DNA of 12,197 nt from Marinosulfonomonas sp. GTDB taxonomy: Bacteria; Pseudomonadota; Alphaproteobacteria; Rhodobacterales; Rhodobacteraceae. Below, piece after piece: positions 1 through 6,883 of the stretch. The stretch covers positions 1 to 12,197 of the forward strand of contig JALSJL010000384.1 of the NCBI GenBank assembly GCA_026989405.1, read 5' to 3'. The first letter of the stretch is position 1, and each line of letters opens with the position of its first letter. The translations under genes were made by a program, and so were the position numbers. The notes under the pieces are model-generated. The model did not search any database. It was given only the letters and a program-made list of their open reading frames with translations, and was not told the origin of the DNA.

Positions 1-985
1 CGCCGGTGTAGCTGCCGCTCAGCGTGAAGGTCACGGCATCGCCCACCAGCAGCGTGCCCGAGGGGCTGCGGCTCTTGCTGATTGCCAGGTCGGTGCCGCC
101 GGTGACGGTTATGTTCCCGGTGTCGGTATTGTTGCTGCTGACCGGATCGGCCGGGCTGGCGTTCTGCACGGCGCCGGCACCGGTGATGGTCGAGCCGCCG
201 GCCGCCGAGATCTGCCCGTTGAACACGAACTGCGTCGAGGCACCGTTGGCCAGCGCCCCGGCCGGACAGGTAAAGACCGTCCCGGACAGCGAACAGCCCG
301 CCGGTGGCGTCACGTTGGTGATCCCGGCAGGGATGGTAAATGTCAGGTCAAAGCCCGTGGCATCGTTTGGCCCGTTGTTGGTGGCCGTGAAGGTGAAATC
401 GACAAAACTGCCCGAGGCGGCCGTGGGCGGCACGCTCAGCGCCACGCCGATGTCGGAACCCGCGGTGATCGTCGTCTGCTCGGTCAGCGTGTTGTTGCCG
501 GGCAGGATGTCGGTCACGCCGCCGGCACTGTTGGGCACGGTTGCCGTCAGCGCGATGACCCCGGCCGCCGAGGATTGCACGCTTGCCACCATCTGCGCGT
601 TTGCCAGAGACGCCAGGGCCGGCACGTTACAGGTGACCGTCGCCGGGCCGGCAACCGGTGCCGCCGGCGCACAGCCGGAAATCGCGCCCGAAGTGGCGAC
701 CAGTTGCGTCCCGGCCTGAATGTCCAGGTCGACGGTCGTCGCGGGCGCGGCATCGAAACCGTTGTTGTCAACCCGCACGGTATATTCGACGATCCCGCCG
801 GCCGGCGACGGGTCAAACCCGGCATCGTCGATATTGACCAGCCAGTCGACGCTTTGCGCCTGGGCCTGCGCGGCGAGCGCCATGAAAACCAGAATTGGCA
901 GCAGAAGTTTCTTCAGGAGTTTCAACTTCAGGGTATTCGCAATAAACGGCCCGAATTCGCCAGCGACACTCTTTAAAATGGACAA
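1..985 (-). CDS. Secreted DUF11-repeat (Ig-like) surface protein, 3' end outside the window
   Basis: The frame is open from 985 to the left edge (328 codons seen, C-terminus missing). There is no ATG before the secretion signal, so I chose a TTG at 985, preceded by GGGAG with 7-nt spacing. A second in-frame TTG at 925 would give a more compact signal peptide (MKLLKKLLLPILVFMALAAQA) but has no clear ribosome site. Residues about 20-44 form a Lys-rich then hydrophobic stretch ending AQAQAQS, typical of a Sec signal peptide. After it come Ig-like repeats: unit 1 at about 47-175 and unit 2 at about 176-295, each with the DUF11 hallmark of NNG (or TNNGPNDA) followed by a Cys pair (C105/C119; C231/C240) and a closing NNT. 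A third unit starts near 298 (TDLAISKS). This is low-charge, Gly/Ala/Thr-rich extracellular sequence. Such proteins are usually surface or adhesin-like, but the exact role is unknown. It lies 371 bp downstream of phoB, so it probably has its own promoter. Confidence 0.82.
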   Translation of the reverse strand, partial: MSILKSVAGEFGPFIANTLKLKLLKKLLLPILVFMALAAQAQAQSVDWLVNIDDAGFDPSPAGGIVEYTVRVDNNGFDAAPATTVDLDIQAGTQLVATSGAISGCAPAAPVAGPATVTCNVPALASLANAQMVASVQSSAAGVIALTATVPNSAGGVTDILPGNNTLTEQTTITAGSDIGVALSVPPTAASGSFVDFTFTATNNGPNDATGFDLTFTIPAGITNVTPPAGCSLSGTVFTCPAGALANGASTQFVFNGQISAAGGSTITGAGAVQNASPADPVSSNNTDTGNITVTGGTDLAISKSRSPSGTLLVGDAVTFTLSGSYTG

Positions 986-1356
986 CGTACTGCTCCCGAT
1001 CGAAACTACAAGAAGTTGCGTGCGCCGCGTAGATGCCAGAGCGGTTTCCGGAGGGGAAGCCAATACTCGCCCACACGCAACAATCGGTCGCAAAACACCT
1101 TCAGATTGTGTCATATCCGCAATATGGCTCGGCAACAGGGCAACATGTTTCGCCGATGGTTCAGTCATTCATGGGCCGGAGGAGCCGTGTTGCAGGGATC
1201 AGAGTCCGGCTACAGCGCCCCTCACCGGAACTTTTCAGGCCGGTGCCGTCCACGACAAGATGGACCCTGCCTGTTCTTGTCGCCCCCGGGTTTGCCGGAA
1301 GGCGCAAGGCCGTGTCGATGACATCAGCAACAGTCGGATGGGCAAATGCCGACGGT
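986..1356. other. Intergenic region between phoB and the DUF11 gene, rich in inverted repeats
   Basis: No convincing gene is present on either strand. Several short perfect inverted repeats occur: GTCGG/CCGAC around 1333-1354 just after the phoB stop; CGACAAGA (1253-1260) with TCTTGTCG (1275-1282); GTCCA (1248-1252) with TGGAC (1261-1265), which overlaps the previous one; CACCGG (1223-1228) with CCGGTG (1240-1245); and GCCGGA (1175-1180) with TCCGGC (1205-1210). None is followed by a T-run on the minus strand, so a classical intrinsic terminator is not evident. A direct repeat of GGCAACA (1131-1137 and 1139-1145) runs into the palindrome AACATGTT (1142-1149). The promoter of the DUF11 gene should lie here, but I cannot place -35 and -10 boxes. 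I find no Pho box. Confidence 0.5.
993..997 (-). promoter_or_regulatory. Ribosome binding site supporting the TTG start of the DUF11 gene
   Basis: GGGAG on the minus strand lies 7 nt before the TTG at 985. It is the only good Shine-Dalgarno match in front of a possible initiation codon upstream of the signal peptide, and it decides this start over the TTG at 925 or the ATG at 883. The ATG at 883 would remove most of the hydrophobic core. Confidence 0.5.
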
Positions 1357-2067
1357 CTAGCGCGCTGCTTCGCTCACCGATTCCAGCGCGTATCCAAACC
1401 CGCGGATGGTGCGCACGACATTTCGTGCCCCCGCCCTGGCCAATGCGCGTCTAAGCCTGCCGATATGCACATCAACCGTTCGGGTGTCCAGTTCTGCGGT
1501 AATGCCCCAGGCCTGATCGAGCAATTGACTGCGGGAAAATACCCGTTCGGGATTTTGCATCAAAACCACCAACAACCGGAATTCTGTCGGCCCCAGGTGA
1601 ATGGTTTTCTCGTCAAACCTCGCCTTGTGCGTTTCAATGTCGACTTCGATGCCGCCGACCACAAGCTTTCCGTCCGTGGATCGTGTCGTCGGCCGGCGCA
1701 GCGCGCTGCGAACGCGCGCAATGAGTTCCTTGATGGAATAGGGTTTGGTCACATAATCGTCCGCCCCAATATCCAGACCTCTGATCTTGTCGCGTTCTTC
1801 TGATCGTGCAGTCAGCAGGATTATCGGAATTTCGCGGGTCTTCCTTGCTTTTCGCAACCGGCGGCAGGCTTCGATGCCAGACAGATTGGGCAGCATCCAG
1901 TCCAGCAATATCAGGTCGGGCGGGTCTTCCAATGCGGCCTGGACACCTTTTTCACCATCGGTTTCGACGCTGACCTCATACCCGGCCTGCTCCATGTTGA
2001 AACGCAAGATTTCAACCTGTGCCGGCTCATCTTCTACGATCAGAATGCGTGGTGACAACAGGCTCAC
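1357..2067 (-). CDS. phoB: Phosphate regulon response regulator PhoB
   Basis: OmpR/PhoB-family response regulator of 236 aa (family usually about 230). Phosphorylated by PhoR, it binds Pho boxes and activates phosphate-starvation genes. The N-terminal receiver domain (about 7-125) shows the acidic pair E12-D13, the phospho-acceptor D56 in LLDWMLP, the switch T86 in LLTAR and K108 in TKPY. The C-terminal winged-helix domain (about 133-230) carries the typical LGPTEFRLL, RxxLLDxxWG and DVHIGRLRRAL segments and ends in a conserved VRTIRGFGYAL. I chose the GTG at 2067 because AGGGA lies 9 nt upstream and it leaves a 16-nt gap after phoU. An upstream ATG at 2118 would overlap phoU by 35 bp and add a non-conserved 17-residue tail. 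It is the last gene of the pst-pho run. Confidence 0.95.
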   Translation of the reverse strand: MSLLSPRILIVEDEPAQVEILRFNMEQAGYEVSVETDGEKGVQAALEDPPDLILLDWMLPNLSGIEACRRLRKARKTREIPIILLTARSEERDKIRGLDIGADDYVTKPYSIKELIARVRSALRRPTTRSTDGKLVVGGIEVDIETHKARFDEKTIHLGPTEFRLLVVLMQNPERVFSRSQLLDQAWGITAELDTRTVDVHIGRLRRALARAGARNVVRTIRGFGYALESVSEAAR

Positions 2068-2076
2068 TTCGGTTGT

Positions 2077-2081
2077 TCCCT
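2077..2081 (-). promoter_or_regulatory. Ribosome binding site deciding the GTG start of phoB
   Basis: AGGGA on the minus strand lies 9 nt before the GTG at 2067 and just after the phoU stop codon. It favours the GTG start and a conventional protein length over the longer ATG-initiated reading that overlaps phoU. Confidence 0.6.
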
Positions 2082-2083
2082 GA

Positions 2084-2764
2084 TCATTCCCGTGCCTTGA
2101 GATCATCACCTTCGACAATCTGATTCACATAGCGCGAGATGTTTACAATATGGTCGCCAACCCTTTCAAGGTTTCGCGAAATCAGCACCAGGTGCACATA
2201 GCCGGCGACCAGTTCTTCGTCTCCCGACACATTGGCAAGTGCGGAAATTACCAGTTTCAGCACCGCCTGATGCAAGGCATCAATCTCGCGATCCTGCATC
2301 CTGACTTCCGCCGCTTGCCCGATATTGGAATGGTCATAGGCGATCAGCACTTCGGACAACATGACCTGAACAATCGAACTCATCTTGACGATGGTATCGA
2401 ACAGTTTCTGGTCGGGTCGGTTCCTGGAAAAGACAAAGGCGCGCCGGGCCGCGGATTTGGCATGATCACCAATGCGCTCCAGCTCTCCGGCGATATTGAT
2501 CGGGGCCAGGGTGCGGCGCAGATCAGACGCAACCGGCTGACGCCGGGCAATCAGTATTTCTGCGCGCTCATACACTTCCCGGTGCAATCCGTTCACCCGC
2601 AGATCCAGCGCAACGATCCGGGCAACTTCGTCTGCATCATGGTTGATCCACATGGCGGTTGCATCCCGCACCTGGGCGCCTACAAGTTCCCCCATTTCAA
2701 GGGTTTTGCTTTTGATTTTTTCCAGGTTCTTGTCAAACCGCCTGACGATATGTTCGTTTTCCAT
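2084..2764 (-). CDS. phoU: Phosphate signalling complex modulator PhoU
   Basis: Cytoplasmic metal-binding helical protein of 226 aa (family about 220-240). It connects the PstSCAB transporter to PhoR and keeps the Pho regulon off when phosphate is plentiful. It has two tandem three-helix PhoU domains. Domain 1 (about 10-105) has its metal-cluster motif in ELERIGDHAKSAARR (E96, D100). Domain 2 (about 120-215) has the matching NLERVGDHIVNISR (E200, D204). The near-identical motif in both halves is the family signature. The start is the ATG 9 nt after the pstB stop, with AGGGGCAGG spanning that gap as ribosome site. It is co-transcribed with pstB upstream and phoB downstream. Confidence 0.97.
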   Translation of the reverse strand: MENEHIVRRFDKNLEKIKSKTLEMGELVGAQVRDATAMWINHDADEVARIVALDLRVNGLHREVYERAEILIARRQPVASDLRRTLAPINIAGELERIGDHAKSAARRAFVFSRNRPDQKLFDTIVKMSSIVQVMLSEVLIAYDHSNIGQAAEVRMQDREIDALHQAVLKLVISALANVSGDEELVAGYVHLVLISRNLERVGDHIVNISRYVNQIVEGDDLKARE

Positions 2765-2773
2765 TGCCTGCCC

Positions 2774-3535
2774 CTATCCGATCCGGCCGGTGATGTAGTT
2801 TTGGGTCCGTTCGTCTGCTGGATTGGTGAAAATGGTTTTCGTGTCACCGAACTCCACCAGATTACCCAGATGAAAAAATGCCGTGCGCTGTGAAATCCGC
2901 GCCGCCTGCTGCATGGAATGGGTCACGATGATGATGGTGTATTTCTTGCGCAGATTGTCGATCAGCTCTTCCACAACGGCCGTTGCAATCGGGTCAAGGG
3001 CCGATGCCGGTTCATCCATCAGGATCACTTTGGGTTCCACGGCGATGGCGCGCGCGATGCACAGGCGTTGCTGTTGTCCGCCCGACAGCGAATTGCCCGA
3101 CTGATCCAGCCGGTCCGCCACTTCGTCCCAAAGGCCGGCGCTTTTCAGGCTCCATTCCACCCGGTCCTCCAATTCGGACCTGGACGTGGCAAGTTTGTGT
3201 ATCCGCAGCCCATAGGCGACGTTTTCGAAGATCGATTTGGGAAACGGGTTGGGCTTTTGAAAGACCATGCCCACCTGCACCCGCAGCGCGACCACATCCA
3301 CTTCGGGGGCGTATATGTCCTGACCGCCGATCCTGAGCTCCCCGTCCATTCGGCAAATCGGGATCAGATCATTCATCCGGTTTATCGCCCTTAAAAAGGT
3401 GGATTTTCCGCAGCCCGACGGGCCAATGAACGCCGTGACCTTGTTGGGCAGGATGTCCATATCGACATCGAAGATCGCCTGCTTGTCCCCGTAAAATATG
3501 CTGACATCACGGGCTGTGATAATCGGGTCGTCCAT
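2774..3535 (-). CDS. pstB: Phosphate ABC transporter ATP-binding protein PstB
   Basis: ATPase of the high-affinity phosphate importer, 253 aa, the usual PstB length. It has a Walker A motif GPSGCGKST (38-46), a Q-loop with Q93 in the PstB-typical QKPNPFPKSIFENVAYG, an ABC signature LSGGQQQR (150-157), Walker B VILMDEP (170-176) with catalytic E175, the D-loop SALDP (178-182) and the switch His in THS (H206). The NPFP stretch separates PstB from other ABC ATPases. It works as a dimer on the cytoplasmic face of PstA-PstC and also takes part in signalling to PhoU/PhoR. The start lies 2 nt after the pstA stop, with AAGG about 8 nt upstream inside the end of pstA, so translation is probably coupled. 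Confidence 0.98.
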   Translation of the reverse strand: MDDPIITARDVSIFYGDKQAIFDVDMDILPNKVTAFIGPSGCGKSTFLRAINRMNDLIPICRMDGELRIGGQDIYAPEVDVVALRVQVGMVFQKPNPFPKSIFENVAYGLRIHKLATSRSELEDRVEWSLKSAGLWDEVADRLDQSGNSLSGGQQQRLCIARAIAVEPKVILMDEPASALDPIATAVVEELIDNLRKKYTIIIVTHSMQQAARISQRTAFFHLGNLVEFGDTKTIFTNPADERTQNYITGRIG

Positions 3536-3537
3536 AT

Positions 3538-4797
3538 TCAGAACCTTGTTTCAAGTTTGCGGCGCAGCAGGATGGCAACCAGGTTCATCGAGACCAGAAA
3601 GATCAGCAGAACGATGATTGCCGCTGCGGTCTTTTCGGTGAACGCGCGTTCGGGGCTGTCTGCCCACAGGAATATCTGCACTGGCAAGGCCGTTGCCGGT
3701 TCCAGAATTGACGTGGGGATATCGACGATGAACGCCACCATTCCGATCATCAGCAATGGGGCGGTTTCGCCCAGGGCCTGGGCCATTCCAACGATTGCTC
3801 CGGTCAACATGCCAGGCATGGCCACGGGCACTGAATGATGGAACACCGCCTGAACCGGGCTGGCACCCAATGCCAGTGCCGCCTCCTTGAACGACGGAGG
3901 AACGGATTTCAGAGCGGCGCGCGCGGCAATGATGATGGTGGGCAGCGTCATCAGCGCCAGAACCATCCCCCCCACCAGTGGCGAAGATCGCGGCAGGCCC
4001 ATGACCCCCAGAAATATCGCGAGCCCCAACAGGCCAAACACGATCGAAGGCACTGCCGCCAGGTTGTTGATGTTCACCTCAATCAGATCAGACAGACGGT
4101 TGGCGGGCGCAAATTCTTCCAGGTAGATTGCCGCACCGATGCCAAGCGGGAAGGAAATTGCCAGACACACGGCCAATGACAGGGCCGAGCCGACCAGGGC
4201 GCTCAGAATACCGGCAATTTCCGGTTCACGGCTGTCGCCCCCGGTCAGGAATTTCCAGTTGAGCACCCGGCGCAGTCGATCCGCATCTTGCAGAGCATCA
4301 ATCCATTCGATCTCGGCGTCCGAAATTCGGCGTCTCTTCTGCGGCTGGTCCGTATCGATCTTGCCGCGCAGATACAGATCCAGATCATCGGATGCGCTGA
4401 CCCAGATCTGCCGCTTTCCGCCCAGCAGGCCGGGATCTTCGGCAACAATTCGGGCAACTTCAAATACCGCCTCCGGGCTGACCAGATTATACAGCCGTTT
4501 CTTTTCGGCCCGTTTGGTGACGTTAGGGAACATGTCACGCAGGCTGGCCTTTACAAGCCCGCCATAACTGGCGCTTTGCGGATCAGCGGGGTCAATCCTG
4601 TCGGGCCCCAGATCAACAGCCAACGCAATTTCGGTGCGTTTGATTGTGCCGCTGGCAGTGATCATGATGTCACCAACCATCACCAGCAGAAACGACAGGG
4701 AAATTCCGATGGCAAATCTGCCAACCCACTGGAAACGGCGTTCGGCCCGGTTTCGGGCTGTCAGGCCAAAGCCTGCCTTGCGGCCAAGATCAATCAT
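3538..4797 (-). CDS. pstA: Phosphate ABC transporter permease PstA with large inserted domain
   Basis: Membrane subunit of the phosphate importer, 419 aa; E. coli PstA is nearer 300. The first membrane helix (about 25-48) is followed by a hydrophilic domain of about 145 residues (about 50-195) containing charged KRAEKKRLYNLVSPEA and QKRRRISDAEIEWIDALQ segments. This matches the N-terminal DUF3333-type extension known from alphaproteobacterial PstA. The BinDP permease core with five or more helices follows (about 197-412). The EAA loop that contacts PstB is EAALALGASPVQAVFHHSVP (305-324), and GMAQALGETAPLL is another family-typical segment. I chose the ATG at 4797, which overlaps the pstC stop by 8 bp and has AGGA 5 nt upstream. 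An ATG 111 bp further up lies deep inside pstC and encodes non-conserved Pro/Cys-rich sequence. Confidence 0.95.
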   Translation of the reverse strand: MIDLGRKAGFGLTARNRAERRFQWVGRFAIGISLSFLLVMVGDIMITASGTIKRTEIALAVDLGPDRIDPADPQSASYGGLVKASLRDMFPNVTKRAEKKRLYNLVSPEAVFEVARIVAEDPGLLGGKRQIWVSASDDLDLYLRGKIDTDQPQKRRRISDAEIEWIDALQDADRLRRVLNWKFLTGGDSREPEIAGILSALVGSALSLAVCLAISFPLGIGAAIYLEEFAPANRLSDLIEVNINNLAAVPSIVFGLLGLAIFLGVMGLPRSSPLVGGMVLALMTLPTIIIAARAALKSVPPSFKEAALALGASPVQAVFHHSVPVAMPGMLTGAIVGMAQALGETAPLLMIGMVAFIVDIPTSILEPATALPVQIFLWADSPERAFTEKTAAAIIVLLIFLVSMNLVAILLRRKLETRF

Positions 4798-5740
4798 AGC
4801 GTTCCTGATATTTTCGCACGATGCCAAGGGCGACGACGTTGATGAACAGGGTGATGACAAACAGGAACAACCCAAGGGCAAAGGCTGACAGGGTCTTGGC
4901 GCTGTCAAATTCCTGATCCCCGGTCAGCAATGCCACGATCTGCACGGTGATTGTGGTGACCGCGTCCAGCGGGTTCAGCGACAGTTTCGCGGCCATTCCG
5001 GCGGCCATGAGGACAATCATGGTTTCGCCAATGGCGCGGGAGGTGGCCAACAGGAGCGATCCGGCAATTCCCGGCAATGCCGCTGGCAGAACAACGCGCC
5101 GGATGGTTTCCGACTGGGTCGCCCCCAGCCCGTATGATGCATCGCGCAGGGATTGGGGAACGGTGTTGATCACATCATCCGACAGCGACGAAATCAGCGG
5201 CACAATCATGATGCCCATGGCAACGCCTGCCGCCAATGCGCTTTCAGATGCGATTTCCAGGCCGAATTGACCGCCGGTCATGCGGATGAAGGGTGCAAGG
5301 GTCAGGGCGGCGAAAAACCCGTATACAACCGTCGGAATACCGGCCAGGATTTCCAAGCCCGGTTTGATCCAGTCGCGCGCCCGTTTGCTGGAATATTCCG
5401 ACAGGTAGACCGCCGACATCAGCCCCAGCGGCGTGGCCACCACCATGGCGATTGCCGAGATCAACAAGGTTCCATTGATCAGCGGAACAACCCCGAATGA
5501 GCCACCGGAACCCACCTGATCGGCGCGGATGGCGGTTTGCGGGCTCCAGTTCAAACCAAACAGAAAATCGCCGGGCGGGACCTTCTGAAAGAACTTCACC
5601 GTTTCAAAGACCAGCGACAGCACAATGCCGAGCGTGACAAATATTGCCACGCCCGCACAAGCCCCGAGAATGCCGACCACAATGCGGTCCGGCCACTTGG
5701 GCCGAACCGCGGTCGTCAGGTTTATTGGCCGGGTTGCCAT
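4790..5740 (-). CDS. pstC: Phosphate ABC transporter permease PstC
   Basis: Second membrane subunit of the importer, 316 aa, close to the E. coli length (about 319). The N-terminal helix (about 18-46) is followed by a short periplasmic stretch with FLFGLNWSP (59-67), a PstC-typical segment, then the BinDP core with helices at about 87-113, 127-150, 168-186, 225-250 and 284-308. The EAA-like coupling loop is RDASYGLGATQSETIRRVVL (199-218), and ATSRAIGETMIVLMAAG (232-248) is the family-conserved helix. It follows pstS by 5 nt and overlaps pstA by 8 bp, consistent with equal expression of the two permease subunits. No recognisable Shine-Dalgarno stands out before the ATG, so reinitiation after pstS may be used. 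Confidence 0.96.
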   Translation of the reverse strand: MATRPINLTTAVRPKWPDRIVVGILGACAGVAIFVTLGIVLSLVFETVKFFQKVPPGDFLFGLNWSPQTAIRADQVGSGGSFGVVPLINGTLLISAIAMVVATPLGLMSAVYLSEYSSKRARDWIKPGLEILAGIPTVVYGFFAALTLAPFIRMTGGQFGLEIASESALAAGVAMGIMIVPLISSLSDDVINTVPQSLRDASYGLGATQSETIRRVVLPAALPGIAGSLLLATSRAIGETMIVLMAAGMAAKLSLNPLDAVTTITVQIVALLTGDQEFDSAKTLSAFALGLFLFVITLFINVVALGIVRKYQERYD

Positions 5741-5745
5741 CCGTC

Positions 5746-6777
5746 TTACATGTTCATCGGCGTGAGCGCGCGGACGCTCTGACCGATCTCGGAGCGTTCG
5801 TCTTCAGGCAAGGGGATCAGACCCTTGTCGGCAAGATAGCCATCATCACCCCAGGTGTCTTCGGCGGTGAATTCCTGCAGGAATTCCTCCAACCCCGGCA
5901 CTTGTCCGACATGGGCAGACTTGACATAGAAATACAGCGACCGGGCAATCGGATAATTGCCACTGGCAATTTCTTCGAATTCCGGCGCAACACCGTTCAC
6001 CAGCGAGCCTTGAACAACGTCGGAGTTTTGTTCAAGGAAGCTGTATCCGAAAATGCCCAGGGCATCCGCATTGGCGGCCAGTTTCTGGACAATCAGATTG
6101 TCGTTTTCGCCAGCTTCGATATAGCCGCCATCTTCGCGAACCGTGTGGCACAGGGTCTTGTAGGCCGATTTGTCACTGCTTTTCAGCGCCTTCACCCAAT
6201 CAAATGTCTTGCAGCCGCCTTCCATTGCCAGTTCGGCAAAAGCATCGCGGGTGCCGGATGTCGGCGGCGGGCCCAGCACTTCGATCTTGATCGCCGGCAG
6301 GGACGCATTCACCTGATCCCAGGTCATATAGGGGTTTGGCTGGGTGGTGCCGTCGGCATTTGGAATATCCTTGGCCAAAGCCAGGAAAATGTCGCGCAGG
6401 GTCAATTCCATTTGCTCGGCTTCAACCGAATTGGCCAGGACGATACCGTCAAACCCGATCTTGGCTTCCACAATTTCATCAACGCCGTTTTCGGCACATA
6501 GCGCAACCTCGGACGCCTTGATGCGCCGCGATGCATTGGTGATGTCCGGCGTGTCCAGCCCGACTCCGGCGCAGAACAGTTTCAAACCGCCACCGGACCC
6601 GGTGCTTTCAACAACCGGCGTTGGAAAGTCGGTCGATTTGCCAAACCGTTCAGCAACGGCTGTGGAAAACGGAAATACTGTGGACGAACCCACAATGTTG
6701 ATCTGCTCCCGTGCCAAGGCAGGGGCTGCGACAGTCAGCGCCAGTGTGCTGGCGCATATCATCATTCGTAAAGGCAT
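5746..6777 (-). CDS. pstS: Periplasmic phosphate-binding protein PstS
   Basis: Substrate-binding protein that captures phosphate in the periplasm and delivers it to PstCA; 343 aa. The Sec signal peptide MPLRMMICASTLALTVAAPALA (1-22) is probably cleaved after ALA. The mature part begins with the conserved INIVGSSTVFPF, whose GSST (30-33) is a phosphate ligand segment. STGSGGG (58-64), DITNASRR (79-85, in the place of the usual DI.xASR ligand loop) and TSGTRDAF (173-180) supply the other phosphate contacts. The ATG at 6777 is chosen because AGGAG lies 9 nt upstream and the signal peptide starts there. An in-frame ATG at 6819 would add 14 residues before the signal peptide and lies inside the leader hairpin. 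It is the first gene behind the Pho boxes and so should be the most strongly induced. Confidence 0.97.
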   Translation of the reverse strand: MPLRMMICASTLALTVAAPALAREQINIVGSSTVFPFSTAVAERFGKSTDFPTPVVESTGSGGGLKLFCAGVGLDTPDITNASRRIKASEVALCAENGVDEIVEAKIGFDGIVLANSVEAEQMELTLRDIFLALAKDIPNADGTTQPNPYMTWDQVNASLPAIKIEVLGPPPTSGTRDAFAELAMEGGCKTFDWVKALKSSDKSAYKTLCHTVREDGGYIEAGENDNLIVQKLAANADALGIFGYSFLEQNSDVVQGSLVNGVAPEFEEIASGNYPIARSLYFYVKSAHVGQVPGLEEFLQEFTAEDTWGDDGYLADKGLIPLPEDERSEIGQSVRALTPMNM

Positions 6778-6786
6778 CTCGATCGT

Positions 6787-6791
6787 CTCCT
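6787..6791 (-). promoter_or_regulatory. Ribosome binding site of pstS
   Basis: AGGAG on the minus strand, 9 nt before the ATG at 6777. It decides this start over the in-frame ATG at 6819 and lies about 10 nt downstream of the leader hairpin, so the hairpin would not mask it. Confidence 0.8.
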
Positions 6792-6801
6792 GGATTGGAA
6801 C

Positions 6802-6819
6802 TTGCCTCGGGTGAGGCAA
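6802..6819 (-). promoter_or_regulatory. Stem-loop in the pstS leader
   Basis: Perfect inverted repeat on the minus strand: TTGCCTC, loop ACCC, GAGGCAA (7-bp stem, 4-nt loop). It sits between the Pho box array and the pstS ribosome site and has no following T-run, so it is not an obvious terminator. It could stabilise the abundant pstS mRNA at its 5' end or block read-through from phoR only weakly. The structure is seen directly; its role is inference. Confidence 0.6.
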
Positions 6820-6839
6820 TGCCCTTCTGGGTCAGGAAC

Positions 6840-6879
6840 GATTCAGATTTATGACAGCTACGTAACAGTTTGATGACAG
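6840..6879 (-). promoter_or_regulatory. Tandem Pho boxes (PhoB binding array) for pstS
   Basis: Four PhoB half-sites on the minus strand, reading 5' to 3': CTGTCAT (6879-6873), CTGTTAC (6868-6862), CTGTCAT (6857-6851) and CTGAATC (6846-6840). Each pair is separated by exactly 4 nt (CAAA, GTAG, AAAT), giving an 11-bp period. Two consecutive halves make one 18-bp Pho box such as CTGTCATcaaaCTGTTAC. The array starts 4 bp after the phoR stop codon and ends 62 bp before the pstS start. PhoB replaces the need for a -35 box at such promoters; I could not place the -10 with certainty, although CATAAA inside the third unit is a candidate. Confidence 0.9.
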
Positions 6880-6883
6880 CGAG

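Noticed and set aside
24..719. Plus-strand open frame rich in Val, Ala and Pro at the left edge
   Set aside because: The minus strand here encodes a signal peptide and DUF11 repeats with conserved NNG and Cys patterns, so the plus-strand frame is a shadow of the repeats.
1333..1354. Hairpin GTCGG/CCGAC after phoB as an intrinsic terminator
   Set aside because: The stem is only 5 bp with an 11-nt loop and no T-run follows on the minus strand, so a terminator call is not supported.
1033..1803. Plus-strand open frame opposite phoB and the adjoining intergenic region
   Set aside because: Most of it is antisense to phoB and the translated sequence has no domain or ribosome site; it is explained as a shadow frame.
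5644..6501. Long plus-strand open frame opposite pstS and the start of pstC
   Set aside because: It is antisense to well-supported pst genes, has no recognisable domain and shows the biased composition of a shadow frame.
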